A stretch of 13,572 bases of DNA from an uncultured Rikenella sp. (GCF_910577125.1 NZ_CAJTMN010000058.1:1-13572), one strand, 5' to 3'; positions 1 through 6,510 are shown, counted from the first letter of the stretch. A program made the numbers and translations. Notes: generated from the sequence alone by a model not told the origin.

Positions 1-73
1 TCGCCCGCGGCAATTCTTGCCGGATTGGCTCACCGCCAATCGGCAGAATATGCCCATTTACGCGGGCGGGCGA
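1..73. repeat. Long imperfect palindrome
   Basis: The core is a 7-bp stem GATTGGC/GCCAATC around a 5-nt loop. The arms continue outward through bulged pairing (left arm from position 10, right arm to about 53) and close with TCGCCCGCG at 1-9 against the GC-rich end at 61-73. The arms carry extra unpaired bases, so this is not a perfect inverted repeat. It is cut by the window edge and may extend further left. Confidence 0.6.
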
Positions 74-126
74 CTGTCGAGCTTCAACTGCCCTCAGGCC
101 GGCCGGGCCCCACGTCCCGTGGACGG

Positions 127-146
127 GGAAATGCTTGCGCATTTCC
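127..146. repeat. Perfect 8-bp hairpin
   Basis: GGAAATGC and GCATTTCC flank a TTGC loop. No U-tract follows on either strand, so it does not look like an intrinsic terminator. Confidence 0.65.
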
Positions 147-182
147 ACTTTTCAACTCAGCCTAATTCTTCGTTCGCGCGCC

Positions 183-234
183 GGGGCGATTCATTCTGTT
201 TCGGTTTACCGCCGAAACAGTTGAATCACCCTCC
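183..234. repeat. Long hairpin with 9-bp core stem
   Basis: The core stem is CTGTTTCGG (196-204) with CCGAAACAG (212-220) around a 7-nt loop. It is extended by GATTCA (188-193) pairing TGAATC (222-227) and by a G-run against a C-run at the base. A small internal bulge separates the two stems. Confidence 0.65.
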
Positions 235-299
235 TTAGGCGTGGCGCGCGGTGCCTTCCGGCACTCCGAAATAGGCAGCCTTTACCCTACGCACGCCAT

Positions 300-343
300 G
301 GGAAATCCAGTCAAAACGTGCCAGCACATTTTGACGATTTCCC
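300..343 (+). terminator. 44-nt hairpin followed by TTTT; possible terminator or structured palindrome
   Basis: Three stacked stems are visible: GGGAAATC/GATTTCCC (8 bp), GTCAAAA/TTTTGAC (7 bp) and GTGC/GCAC (4 bp), separated by 1-2 nt bulges. On the plus strand the hairpin is followed by CTTTTAA-like bases, which would suit a terminator of a plus-strand transcript entering from the left of the window. No plus-strand gene is visible to terminate, and on the minus strand no T-run follows it. The hairpin is certain; the terminator role is not. Confidence 0.4.
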
Positions 344-424
344 TTTTAAGGCGGCGGCGCGCGTCTGTCCTACGGGAGGGTACTGCCCTTACGCCGGGCG
401 GGCGGTGCGTTGACCTGCGGTCTC

Positions 425-440
425 CCTCGCGCTTGCGAGG
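425..440. repeat. Small perfect hairpin
   Basis: CCTCGC and GCGAGG flank a GCTT loop. A second small stem (CGTCG/CGACG) follows directly at about 444-459. No U-tract is present. Confidence 0.5.
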
Positions 441-548
441 CATCGTCGACAAGCCGACGTGCTCTCGCTTCACTACTCGGGTCCGGCACTCGGAATCGGC
501 AGCCTCTACCCCCGTTCTTTATCCGCACGGGATTAATAACGCACGAGA

Positions 549-2747
549 TTATTGGCGATCCAAGGTCAGGGTTATCTCCGAGCCGGATTCAATGGGAGTG
601 CCGGAGGGCAAGGACTGGGAACGAACGGTGCCCATTCCGACGAATTTCGGTTTCAGACCGACGCTCTCGGCGCGTTCCAGGGCTTCGATCAGGGTCAGCC
701 CCCGAAAGTCGGGAACGCCGGAGTCGGAAGTAGCTGAAACGGGGTGCGAAACAACGACCCGACCGCCGCTATCGATCGCGGCACGGCCTTCGTAGGGTAA
801 ACGGGGGGTGCCGGTCACGCGAAGCTCCCGCAAAAGGCTGTCCAAAGCGGAAGCAGAGCCGGACAGGGCGTTCAACATCGGGTCGAAGGTCTGGGGACGG
901 GTCACGACGCGGTTGGTCACGTTGTAGTGCATCGAAAATACGCGGTCGGCGACGGTCTTGAACAGGGGGCCGGCCAGCGAACCGCCGTAGTAGGTCTTCT
1001 GGGAGTTCTCGGAGTGGTAGGTCTTCAGGGCGACGACGATCGAATACTTCGGACGGTCGGCGGGCAGGTAACCGGCGATGGAACCGAGGTAGTGGCGGCC
1101 GCCGCTGCGACTCACGTAGCCGTGGCGGCCGATGGCCACCTGGGCGGTACCGGTCTTGGCGGCGACACGGTATTTCGGGTTCAGAAGCAGACGGCCGGTG
1201 CCGTTGGTCACGGCGCCTTCCATGGCGCGCTGAACGTCGCGCAGGGTGCTCTTCGAGCAGATGGCGGGATTCAGGGTGTCGGTCGGAAAGCGCAGGACGG
1301 TCTTGTCGTATTGCCGGAGCTCGCGGACGAACATCGGTTTGACCATCACGCCGTCGTTCGCCACGGCGTTGAAGAGGGTCAGGGTGTGGATCGGGGCGAG
1401 ACGCAGGGCGTAGCCGTAGGACATCATGGTCAGGGTGGTGCCGTCCCAGCCGTTCCGGATGGCGGGGTGCTTGATGAGGGGTTTGGCTTCGCCGGCGAGC
1501 TGGAGGTCGAGGGGTTTGTGGATGCCGATGCGGTTCAGGGCGTTGACGAATTTGGCGGGCTGGCTGCCGTAGGCGCGGTTCACAGCCTTGGCCATGCCGA
1601 TGTTGGAGGATTTCTCGAAGACTTGCTGGAGGGTCAGGCGTCCGAAGCCGCCGATGTGGGAGTCGACGACGCGAACGGGGCCGATCTGTTCGACGCCGTT
1701 GCCGGTCTCGATGGGGGTGGAGAGGGACATGTGGGCGTCGTCGAGCAGGGCGATCAGGCCGGCCAGCTTGAAGGTGGAGCCGGGTTCCATGCTCATCCCG
1801 ATGACGTAGTTGTAGTCTTCGACGAGGGTGCCGTCCGACCGCCGGGTGACGTTCGAGAGGGCTTTGATGTCGCCGGTCTGGACTTCCATGACGGCGACGC
1901 AGCCCCAGTCGGCTTCGACTTCGACGATCCATTCGCGGAGGGCGCTCTGAACCATGTCCTGCATCTCGATATTGAGGGTGCTGACGACGTCGTAGCCGTC
2001 GATGGGGTCGATGTTGCGGTCGCTGGCGATGGGGGTCCAGAAGTTGCCGGAGATCTTCTGTTTGAGCATCTGGCCGGGTTCGCCTTTGAGGTAGTTGTCG
2101 AAGCCGCCTTCGATGCCGAGTTTCACGCCCCACTGGTTGACGAAGCCGAGGGTGCGGCGGGCGAGTTCGCCGTGGGGGTTGACGCGGCGGTTGCTCTCGA
2201 TGGCCATGAAGCCGCCGCGGTTGGCGCCGAGGCGGAAGAGGGGAAACTGGCGGATGGTCTGGAGTTCGAGGAAGTTGACTTTGCGGCGGGTGATCAGGTG
2301 GAAGCGTTTCCGGGCGGCTTGGGCTTCGACGAGCTCTTTGTGGTACTCTTCGGGGGTTTTGTCGCCGAAGAAGTCGGAGAGGCAGGTGCTGAGGGAGTCG
2401 ACTTTGTCGAAGAAGCGTTTTTCGCTGAGGCCGCCGGCGGCCATGTCCATCCGGAGCTCGTAATAGGGGATGGAGATAGCGAGCAGGCGGCCGTCGTCGG
2501 AGTAGATGTTGCCTCGGGCGCCTTCGACGATTTCGGTGCGGTAGCTGTATTTATTGGAGAGGTCGCGGAGGGTGGAGCTGCCGGAGCCGATCTGGAGCCA
2601 CACGATGCGGATCAGGACGGCGAGGCCGGTGAAGAGGAAGAGGATATAGAGCAGTTTGACCCGCCGCAGGATGGCCTCTTTGATGGGGCTGCGCTGGGGA
2701 TTCCCGGAGGTTTCGGGCTCGGTGGTCTGGCGGACGGGGAGGGTCAT
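549..2747 (-). CDS. ftsI: Penicillin-binding protein, FtsI/PBP3 type, with C-terminal PASTA domain
   Basis: Septal peptidoglycan transpeptidase of 732 aa. It is anchored by one N-terminal membrane segment (about residues 31-50), with the rest in the periplasm, where it cross-links stem peptides of the septal wall. After the membrane segment come a class B PBP dimerisation region (RGNIYSDDGRLLA near 78-90) and a transpeptidase domain with all three active-site motifs: S324-T-F-K327, S380-S-N382 and K531-T-G533. A PASTA domain starts at about residue 678 (VPDFRGLTLIEAL), as in many Bacteroidetes and Gram-positive homologues. The ATG at 2747 lies 20 nt after the ftsL-like stop, consistent with an operon with rsmH and ftsL. 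The length suits the family. No murE follows in the window. The assignment to septal FtsI rests on domain order and gene context. Confidence 0.95.
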   Translation of the reverse strand: MTLPVRQTTEPETSGNPQRSPIKEAILRRVKLLYILFLFTGLAVLIRIVWLQIGSGSSTLRDLSNKYSYRTEIVEGARGNIYSDDGRLLAISIPYYELRMDMAAGGLSEKRFFDKVDSLSTCLSDFFGDKTPEEYHKELVEAQAARKRFHLITRRKVNFLELQTIRQFPLFRLGANRGGFMAIESNRRVNPHGELARRTLGFVNQWGVKLGIEGGFDNYLKGEPGQMLKQKISGNFWTPIASDRNIDPIDGYDVVSTLNIEMQDMVQSALREWIVEVEADWGCVAVMEVQTGDIKALSNVTRRSDGTLVEDYNYVIGMSMEPGSTFKLAGLIALLDDAHMSLSTPIETGNGVEQIGPVRVVDSHIGGFGRLTLQQVFEKSSNIGMAKAVNRAYGSQPAKFVNALNRIGIHKPLDLQLAGEAKPLIKHPAIRNGWDGTTLTMMSYGYALRLAPIHTLTLFNAVANDGVMVKPMFVRELRQYDKTVLRFPTDTLNPAICSKSTLRDVQRAMEGAVTNGTGRLLLNPKYRVAAKTGTAQVAIGRHGYVSRSGGRHYLGSIAGYLPADRPKYSIVVALKTYHSENSQKTYYGGSLAGPLFKTVADRVFSMHYNVTNRVVTRPQTFDPMLNALSGSASALDSLLRELRVTGTPRLPYEGRAAIDSGGRVVVSHPVSATSDSGVPDFRGLTLIEALERAESVGLKPKFVGMGTVRSQSLPSGTPIESGSEITLTLDRQ

Positions 2748-2767
2748 GGGTAGAACAGGGCGGGTGG

Positions 2768-3271
2768 CTATTCGTCGATGGTGTGAGGAGAGGTGTGGTC
2801 GAGAAGAAGGGGGATCCGGTGCTCGCGCAGGAGGCGCTCGATCTCGCTCTGCCGGGTGAGGGTCATCCGTACGGCGGAGGAGGTCACGGCGCGGGTCTTG
2901 AGGTGTTTGAGCTCTTCGGTGATCCGATCCAGTTCGTTGTGTTTGTGCTGAATATGGAAGCCGTTGGCGATGTAGAGGAGCATCAGAAAGACGATATAGA
3001 CGATCACGGGCAGTCGTCTGGTAAATTCGTCCCGGGAGAGGATGCTGCCGGTGAAAAATTGACCGAGGCGGAGGCCGGTGCGCTTCCGGGGCCGAGGACG
3101 GCTGTCGTCTCCAGCACGAACGGGGGTTTCGACGGGCTCTTCGGGGCTGTCTTCCTCTTCGGGGCTGGGCTCGCTGTCGGGTTCGCGCCAGTCGTCGGGC
3201 ATGACGCCGCGGGCCGGACGGTAGTTCCGGTCGGAAAACTCGGGGGCAGTGTATCGGGAGGGACGTCTCAT
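2768..3271 (-). CDS. ftsL: FtsL-like division protein (membrane plus coiled coil)
   Basis: Protein of 167 aa between rsmH and ftsI, the usual place of ftsL. The N-terminal 80 residues are cytoplasmic-looking and unstructured, with an acidic Pro/Glu/Ser-rich stretch (about 30-50) and an Arg-rich patch (about 58-68). One hydrophobic segment follows (about 87-105, PVIVYIVFLMLLYIANGF), then a heptad-like charged region (about 108-150) suited to a short coiled coil. This is the bitopic layout of FtsL, which in other bacteria joins FtsB and FtsQ to activate septal synthesis by FtsW and FtsI. Sequence identity across FtsL is poor, so the call rests on topology and position. The start at 3271 leaves 34 nt after rsmH; an upstream in-frame ATG at 3364 would overlap rsmH by 59 nt and is less likely. 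The long acidic cytoplasmic tail is larger than in Escherichia coli FtsL. Confidence 0.8.
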   Translation of the reverse strand: MRRPSRYTAPEFSDRNYRPARGVMPDDWREPDSEPSPEEEDSPEEPVETPVRAGDDSRPRPRKRTGLRLGQFFTGSILSRDEFTRRLPVIVYIVFLMLLYIANGFHIQHKHNELDRITEELKHLKTRAVTSSAVRMTLTRQSEIERLLREHRIPLLLDHTSPHTIDE

Positions 3272-3305
3272 GGGTGATTCCAGGGTGTCTGGCTGGGAAA
3301 CGGTT

Positions 3306-4229
3306 TCAGGCGCGGATTTGTTGTCCGGTTCGCTCGGCGACGCGCAGCTTGGCGCTCCGGGCACGGGGGTTGCGGTCGATTTCGGCGGCGGCGGGGAGGA
3401 TCACTTTCCCGACGGGGGCGACGGGGGTGGAGCTCTGGCCGTAAAAGTCGCGCACGACGATGCCTTCGGGGGTGCCGCTCCGCATGAAGTTCTTGGTGAG
3501 GCGGTCTTCGAGGGAGTGGTAGGTGATGACGCTGAGCCGGCCGCCGGGCTTCAGGAGCCGGATGGCTTGGGAGAGCATCATCTCCAGGGCTTGCATCTCG
3601 CCGTTCACTTCGATGCGCAGGGCCTGGAAGAGCCGGGCGCGGAAGCGGGACTCGCTGCCGCGGGGGGTGACGCTCTCGGTGGCGCGCAGCAGGTCGCCGA
3701 TCTCGGCGAAAGGCCCCGCTGTCTCGCGGTGCCGCACGATGGCGGTGGCGATGCGGTAGCATTTGTCGAGTTCGCCGTACCGCCCGAAGAGGGTGGCGAG
3801 CCGGTCGACGTCGCTGGTGTTGAGGAGGTCGGCGGCGGTGGGTGTCCCGCTGTGCCGGTTCATCCGCATGTCCAGGGGGCCGTCGAACCGAAAGGAGAAG
3901 CCGCGTTCGGGGGTGTCGAAGTGGTGGGAGGAGACGCCGAGGTCGGCGAGGATCCCGTCTACGTGTTCGAAACCGGCGGCACGCACGCAGCCGTGGAGAA
4001 AACGGAAGTTGTTATGAATCAACGTAATCCGTTTATCTTCGGGGGCGTTCTCCAAGGCGTCGCTGTCCTGGTCGAAAGCAATAAGGTGGCCGCGGCGGCC
4101 GAGGCGGCTCAGAATCTCGCGCGAGTGGCCGCCGCCGCCGAAGGTGACGTCGACGTACACGCCGTCGGGACGGACATCGAGTCGATCGACGCTCTCGCGG
4201 AGCAAAACGGGTTCGTGGTATGCGGACAT
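3306..4229 (-). CDS. rsmH: 16S rRNA m4C1402 N4-methyltransferase RsmH (MraW)
   Basis: SAM-dependent enzyme of 307 aa that methylates N4 of C1402 in 16S rRNA, in the decoding centre of the 30S subunit. The typical opening HEPVLL (residues 5-10) is followed by the SAM-binding motif TFGGGGHS (29-36), a DQD loop, LADLGVSSHHFD, the FDGPLDMRMN signature, a LKPGGRLSVITYHSLEDR motif and the C-terminal NPRARSAKLR signature. The start at 4229 is preferred over the in-frame ATG at 4262 because two TAnnTTTG boxes at 4260-4275 place the transcription start downstream of 4262 on this strand. It is the first gene of the rsmH-ftsL-ftsI unit. mraZ, which often precedes it, is missing; an orphan FISUMP module lies upstream on the opposite strand instead. 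Confidence 0.96.
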   Translation of the reverse strand: MSAYHEPVLLRESVDRLDVRPDGVYVDVTFGGGGHSREILSRLGRRGHLIAFDQDSDALENAPEDKRITLIHNNFRFLHGCVRAAGFEHVDGILADLGVSSHHFDTPERGFSFRFDGPLDMRMNRHSGTPTAADLLNTSDVDRLATLFGRYGELDKCYRIATAIVRHRETAGPFAEIGDLLRATESVTPRGSESRFRARLFQALRIEVNGEMQALEMMLSQAIRLLKPGGRLSVITYHSLEDRLTKNFMRSGTPEGIVVRDFYGQSSTPVAPVGKVILPAAAEIDRNPRARSAKLRVAERTGQQIRA

Positions 4230-4259
4230 GGCGTGGGTCTCCGAAGGTGCAGAGCTGTT

Positions 4260-4275
4260 CAAAATTACAAAGTTA
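4260..4275 (-). promoter_or_regulatory. Tandem Bacteroidetes -7 boxes before rsmH
   Basis: On the minus strand TAACTTTG (4275-4268) is followed directly by TAATTTTG (4267-4260); both fit TAnnTTTG. Neither has a clear TTTG at the -33 position. They would give transcripts starting about 20-35 nt before the ATG at 4229, which excludes the ATG at 4262. Two adjacent boxes may give two start points. Confidence 0.65.
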
Positions 4276-4365
4276 TGCTTTTTTGACGATGCGGGGGCTC
4301 TCTGTGCGAGATTTCTTCGGGACAGGGCCTGCGGGTTCCGAAAGGTTTGACGGAGTATTCGGCGG

Positions 4366-4562
4366 CCCCGCCCCGGGCTACCGCCTCGCAGGCTCGGGCG
4401 TGCTATACTTCGTTGGTAACAGCGGTTGCAACTGGTCTTCGACGGTCAGCACGACCAGCTTCTATGGCATATACTTGAATTTCCATTCGCAGGACCTCGA
4501 CACCAGCAACTCGATCGACCGCGCCCGCGGTTTTCTGTTGCGTTGCCTCTCGGAATAAACGG
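4366..4562 (+). pseudogene. Orphan FISUMP / C-type-lectin-like C-terminal module, copy 1
   Basis: A coding-like stretch ends at a TAA (4556-4558) and reads from PAPGYR through NWSSTVS to GFLLRCLSE. This is the ending of the Fibrobacter succinogenes major paralogous domain (FISUMP) and related C-type-lectin-like folds, common in secreted Bacteroidetes lipoproteins. The parent's N-terminal part, including signal peptide and lipobox, is absent. The frame is open back to an ATG at 4289 (90 aa in total), but that upstream part lies close to the rsmH promoter and looks like no known protein. The module shares its 14-bp start (4366-4379) and its last 34 bp (4529-4562, one mismatch) with copy 2 at 13364-13554. 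32 of 60 aligned residues are identical, with a two-codon length difference. It could be a pseudogene fragment, a silent sequence cassette or a detached DGR-type variable region. Confidence 0.65.
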
Positions 4563-4611
4563 GGCAGACACGGCTGCAGCGAAACTTCGTTTCGCTGCGG
4601 CTGTGTCGGCC
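4563..4611. repeat. Strong hairpin directly after module copy 1
   Basis: Arms of 23 nt (4563-4585 and 4589-4611) pair around a TTC loop; about 20 positions are Watson-Crick and some of the rest are G-U. The innermost stem is GCAGCGAAAC/GTTTCGCTGC. It begins 4 bp after the stop codon. No U-tract follows on the plus strand, so it is a weak candidate for an intrinsic terminator despite its strength. Confidence 0.75.
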
Positions 4612-4779
4612 CAAATCTTCGCACTATTCTCTGTTCGCGCGCCTCAGCTCCGCAGGACTTACTTAACGCGCGCAAGGGAGGAGCTCCACACCTACGGGTC
4701 GGCGGCGAGACTGTGCGTATTGGGACCTTTTTTCACCAATTTGTCGGAATTTTTGCCCGTTTCCTCGCCCGGCGTTTAC
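4612..4779. other. Non-coding spacer before nhaD
   Basis: No gene is recognisable. The stretch has GCGCGC motifs (about 4638 and 4670) that can pair across a 25-nt loop. An 18-nt segment at 4626-4643 matches 165-182 at 16 of 18 positions, possibly a dispersed repeat and possibly chance. A TTTTTG at 4750-4755 is a poorly spaced -33 candidate for the nhaD promoter. Confidence 0.4.
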
Positions 4780-4787
4780 TATTTTTG
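4780..4787 (+). promoter_or_regulatory. -7 box (TATTTTTG) of the nhaD promoter
   Basis: Exact match to TAnnTTTG. The nearest TTTG upstream (4752-4755) is 24 nt away, longer than the usual 19-21. Transcription would begin close to 4793, so a GTG there would be nearly leaderless; this favours the ATG at 4814 as the nhaD start. Confidence 0.55.
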
Positions 4788-4813
4788 CCGAGGTGTTTAA
4801 TTCTGACGATCTG

Positions 4814-6283
4814 ATGGTGATTTTCTTAATTGTCGTATTCCTCTTCGGATACTTGTGCATCGCGCTGGAGCATCCGTTGAAAATCAATAAGGCGGCGACG
4901 GCTCTGATGACGGCGACGGCGACGTGGATGCTCTATATGCTGATCGCGCCGAAGGTGGTGCCGGGAACGGTGGGGTTCGAGTTCTTCCTCAGCGAAAATC
5001 CGACGATCGGACGGCTGCCTCTGCACGAGCAGGTGGTGAGATATGTACAGCAGGTGCAGATCATCGGAAGCGTGGGAGATATTGCCGAAATCCTCTTCTT
5101 TCTGATCGGGGCCATGACGATCGTGGAGCTGATCGATGTGCACGGAGGATTCAACATCATCACGAACCGGATCACGACGCGAAAAAAACGGAGGCTGCTC
5201 TGGATTGTCGGCACGATCACGTTCTTCATGTCGGCGACGCTCGATAACCTGACCACGACGATCGTCATGCTGGCGCTACTGAGGAAGCTCATCGCGAATT
5301 ACAAGGAGAGGTGGTTGTTTGCCGGAATCATCGTCATCGCGGCAAACTGCGGGGGAGCGTGGTCGCCGATCGGGGATGTCACGACGATCATGCTGTGGGT
5401 GAGGGGGAATGTGACGACGGGAGGATTGGTGCCGTATCTATTCGTGCCGTGCGCGGTGGCGTTCGCGGTGCCGACGCTGATCGCCCAGCGGTGGATCGGA
5501 GGAGAGGTGACGCCGGCGGCGCCGAGAAGGTTGGCGGCGGTGCAGGTGAGGGGCGGAGAGGTGAACTATTTCACGCATGTGGACGGGGCGACGTCGATCT
5601 CGGAACGGGAGCGGTTGTCGATCTTCCTGCTGGGAGTGGGGTGCCTGCTGTTCGTGCCGTTCTTCAAGAGCATCACGCATCTGCCGCCGTTCATGGGGAT
5701 TCTGGGGGCGTTGGGAATCATGTGGTTTTACACGGAGGTCATGTACAGGCACAAATCGGGGATGCCGGAGGGGGCGAAGAGAAGGATTCCGGATGTGCTG
5801 CGGAGGATCGACACGCCGACGATTCTCTTTTTCCTCGGGATTCTGCTGGCGGTCTCGGCGCTCCAGATGGCGGGGGTGCTGGCCGGGCTGTCGGAGTGGC
5901 TCGACGGGAGGATACACAATGTCTATCTGATCGACCTGCTGATCGGGGCGCTTTCGTCGGTGATCGACAATGTGCCGCTGGTGGCGGGGGCGATGGCGAC
6001 CTATCCGATCGCCGACCCGGAGACGGTGGCGGCGATGGCGGCGGACGGGGCGTATCTGAGCTATTTCGTGCAGGACGGGGTGTTCTGGACGTTCCTGGCC
6101 TATTGCGCGGGGGTGGGAGGATCGATGCTGATCATCGGCTCGGCGGCGGGGGTCGTGGCGATGGGGATGGAGAGGATCAATTTCGGATGGTATCTGAAAA
6201 ACATCTCGCTGATCGCGCTGATCGGATATCTGGCGGGGGCGGCGGTCTATGTACTCCAGCTGGTGCTGGCCGGCGTGTTGTGA
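4814..6283 (+). CDS. nhaD: NhaD-type Na+/H+ antiporter
   Basis: Inner-membrane protein of 489 aa that exchanges cytoplasmic Na+ (or Li+) for protons, serving sodium and pH homeostasis. Almost the whole length is hydrophobic, with about a dozen membrane segments. Family motifs are plain: ALEHPLKINKAA near the N-terminus, DNLTTTIVM at about 144-152, NCGGAWSPIGDVTTIMLW at about 178-195 and IDNVPLVAGAM at about 384-394. The DNLTTT and DNVPL motifs occupy equivalent places in two repeated halves, as expected for the ion transporter superfamily. The ATG at 4814 is chosen because the -7 box at 4780-4787 would put the transcript start near an alternative GTG at 4793. The gene appears to be a single unit: the next promoter starts 7 nt after its stop. 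Confidence 0.93.
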   Translation: MVIFLIVVFLFGYLCIALEHPLKINKAATALMTATATWMLYMLIAPKVVPGTVGFEFFLSENPTIGRLPLHEQVVRYVQQVQIIGSVGDIAEILFFLIGAMTIVELIDVHGGFNIITNRITTRKKRRLLWIVGTITFFMSATLDNLTTTIVMLALLRKLIANYKERWLFAGIIVIAANCGGAWSPIGDVTTIMLWVRGNVTTGGLVPYLFVPCAVAFAVPTLIAQRWIGGEVTPAAPRRLAAVQVRGGEVNYFTHVDGATSISERERLSIFLLGVGCLLFVPFFKSITHLPPFMGILGALGIMWFYTEVMYRHKSGMPEGAKRRIPDVLRRIDTPTILFFLGILLAVSALQMAGVLAGLSEWLDGRIHNVYLIDLLIGALSSVIDNVPLVAGAMATYPIADPETVAAMAADGAYLSYFVQDGVFWTFLAYCAGVGGSMLIIGSAAGVVAMGMERINFGWYLKNISLIALIGYLAGAAVYVLQLVLAGVL

Positions 6284-6289
6284 GACGGG

Positions 6290-6321
6290 TTTGGTTTTGT
6301 GGGGAAAGCTGTTTACTTTTG
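6290..6321 (+). promoter_or_regulatory. Promoter of the riboswitch-btuG-btuB unit
   Basis: TTTG at 6290-6293, a 20-nt spacer and TACTTTTG at 6314-6321 fit the Bacteroidetes consensus very well. The -33 element begins 7 nt after the nhaD stop. The predicted start of transcription, near 6328, coincides with the first base of the riboswitch P1 stem. Confidence 0.8.
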
Positions 6322-6327
6322 TTTCTT

Positions 6328-6510
6328 GTCGTTGCGGGTAGCCGGATCGCAATCGGGCGGTGCGGCTGAAAAGGGAATCCGGTGGAAATCCGGAACAGTA
6401 CCTGCTGCTGTGAGTCCGTGAATCGGTCTGTCGCACTCTTGGCCACTGGCGCATCTGTCGCCGGGAAGGCGCGGCGGACGGGGACGAGTCAGAAGACCTG
6501 CCGGAACGAC
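6328..6510 (+). promoter_or_regulatory. Cobalamin (vitamin B12) riboswitch
   Basis: The conserved core is readable: GCCACTGG (6442-6449), GGGAAGGCG (about 6463-6471) and the B12 box ending GAGTCAGAAGACCTGCC (6486-6502). An upstream arm carries the paired CCGGTGGAAATCCGG element and CCTGCTGCTGTGAG. GTCGTT (6328-6333) pairs AACGAC (6505-6510) as the closing P1 stem, which is followed at once by a T-run. A further hairpin at 6549-6596 lies in the leader. Riboswitches of this class bind adenosyl- or other cobalamins and repress B12 uptake genes, consistent with the btuG and btuB genes downstream. Whether it acts on termination or translation is not settled; the 189-nt spacer to the btuG start argues against simple masking of a nearby ribosome binding site. 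Confidence 0.92.

Larger units (their letters stand above)
257..511. repeat. Imperfect direct repeat pair (257-287 and 482-511)
   Basis: The two copies share TCCGGCACTC exactly. Both then continue through a GGCAGCC block and end in a TACCC run. By my alignment about 27 of 31 positions match, with one single-base gap. Such a match within 550 bp is unlikely to be chance. No function is recognised; the copies lie outside the main hairpins. Confidence 0.55.
1..548. other. Hairpin-rich non-coding region downstream of ftsI
   Basis: No open frame here resembles a protein; the frames present are short, rich in Arg, Pro and Ser, and lie across palindromes. The stretch holds at least five hairpins (1-73, 127-146, 183-234, 300-343, 425-440) and an imperfect direct repeat (257-287 and 482-511). 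I checked for the conserved sequence signatures of RNase P RNA and tmRNA and for a tRNA cloverleaf and found none. In a usual Bacteroidetes dcw cluster murE would follow ftsI here, so this region either separates the cluster from its remainder or marks a break in it. It could hold a structured RNA, a degraded mobile element or a REP-like palindrome cluster; the sequence alone does not decide. Confidence 0.6.

Noticed and set aside
165..182. 18-nt match to 4626-4643 as a dispersed repeat
   Set aside because: 16 of 18 positions agree, but the longest exact run is 11 bp and such runs are expected by chance in a GC-rich window of this size.
183..240. Possible tmRNA 5' end (GGGGCGATTC-like start)
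   Set aside because: The resemblance is limited to a few bases, and the sequence is explained by the hairpin at 183-234. No matching tmRNA 3' acceptor half was found in the region.
282..473. Short Arg-rich frame on the minus strand, considered as a remnant intron or transposase ORF
   Set aside because: It crosses two hairpins, has no motif of reverse transcriptases or transposases, and looks random.
927..2753. 608-aa open frame on the plus strand opposite ftsI
   Set aside because: It mirrors ftsI almost exactly, is dominated by Gly, Val, Ala, Asp and Glu in a low-complexity pattern, and has no domain. It results from the G/C-ending codon bias of the true gene.
3249..4286. 345-aa open frame on the plus strand opposite rsmH and ftsL
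   Set aside because: Same codon-bias artefact: it spans two real genes on the other strand and carries no motif.
5311..6369. 352-aa frame inside nhaD and running into the riboswitch region
   Set aside because: Gly/Arg/Asp-rich shadow frame over a clear membrane protein; it ends inside the riboswitch.
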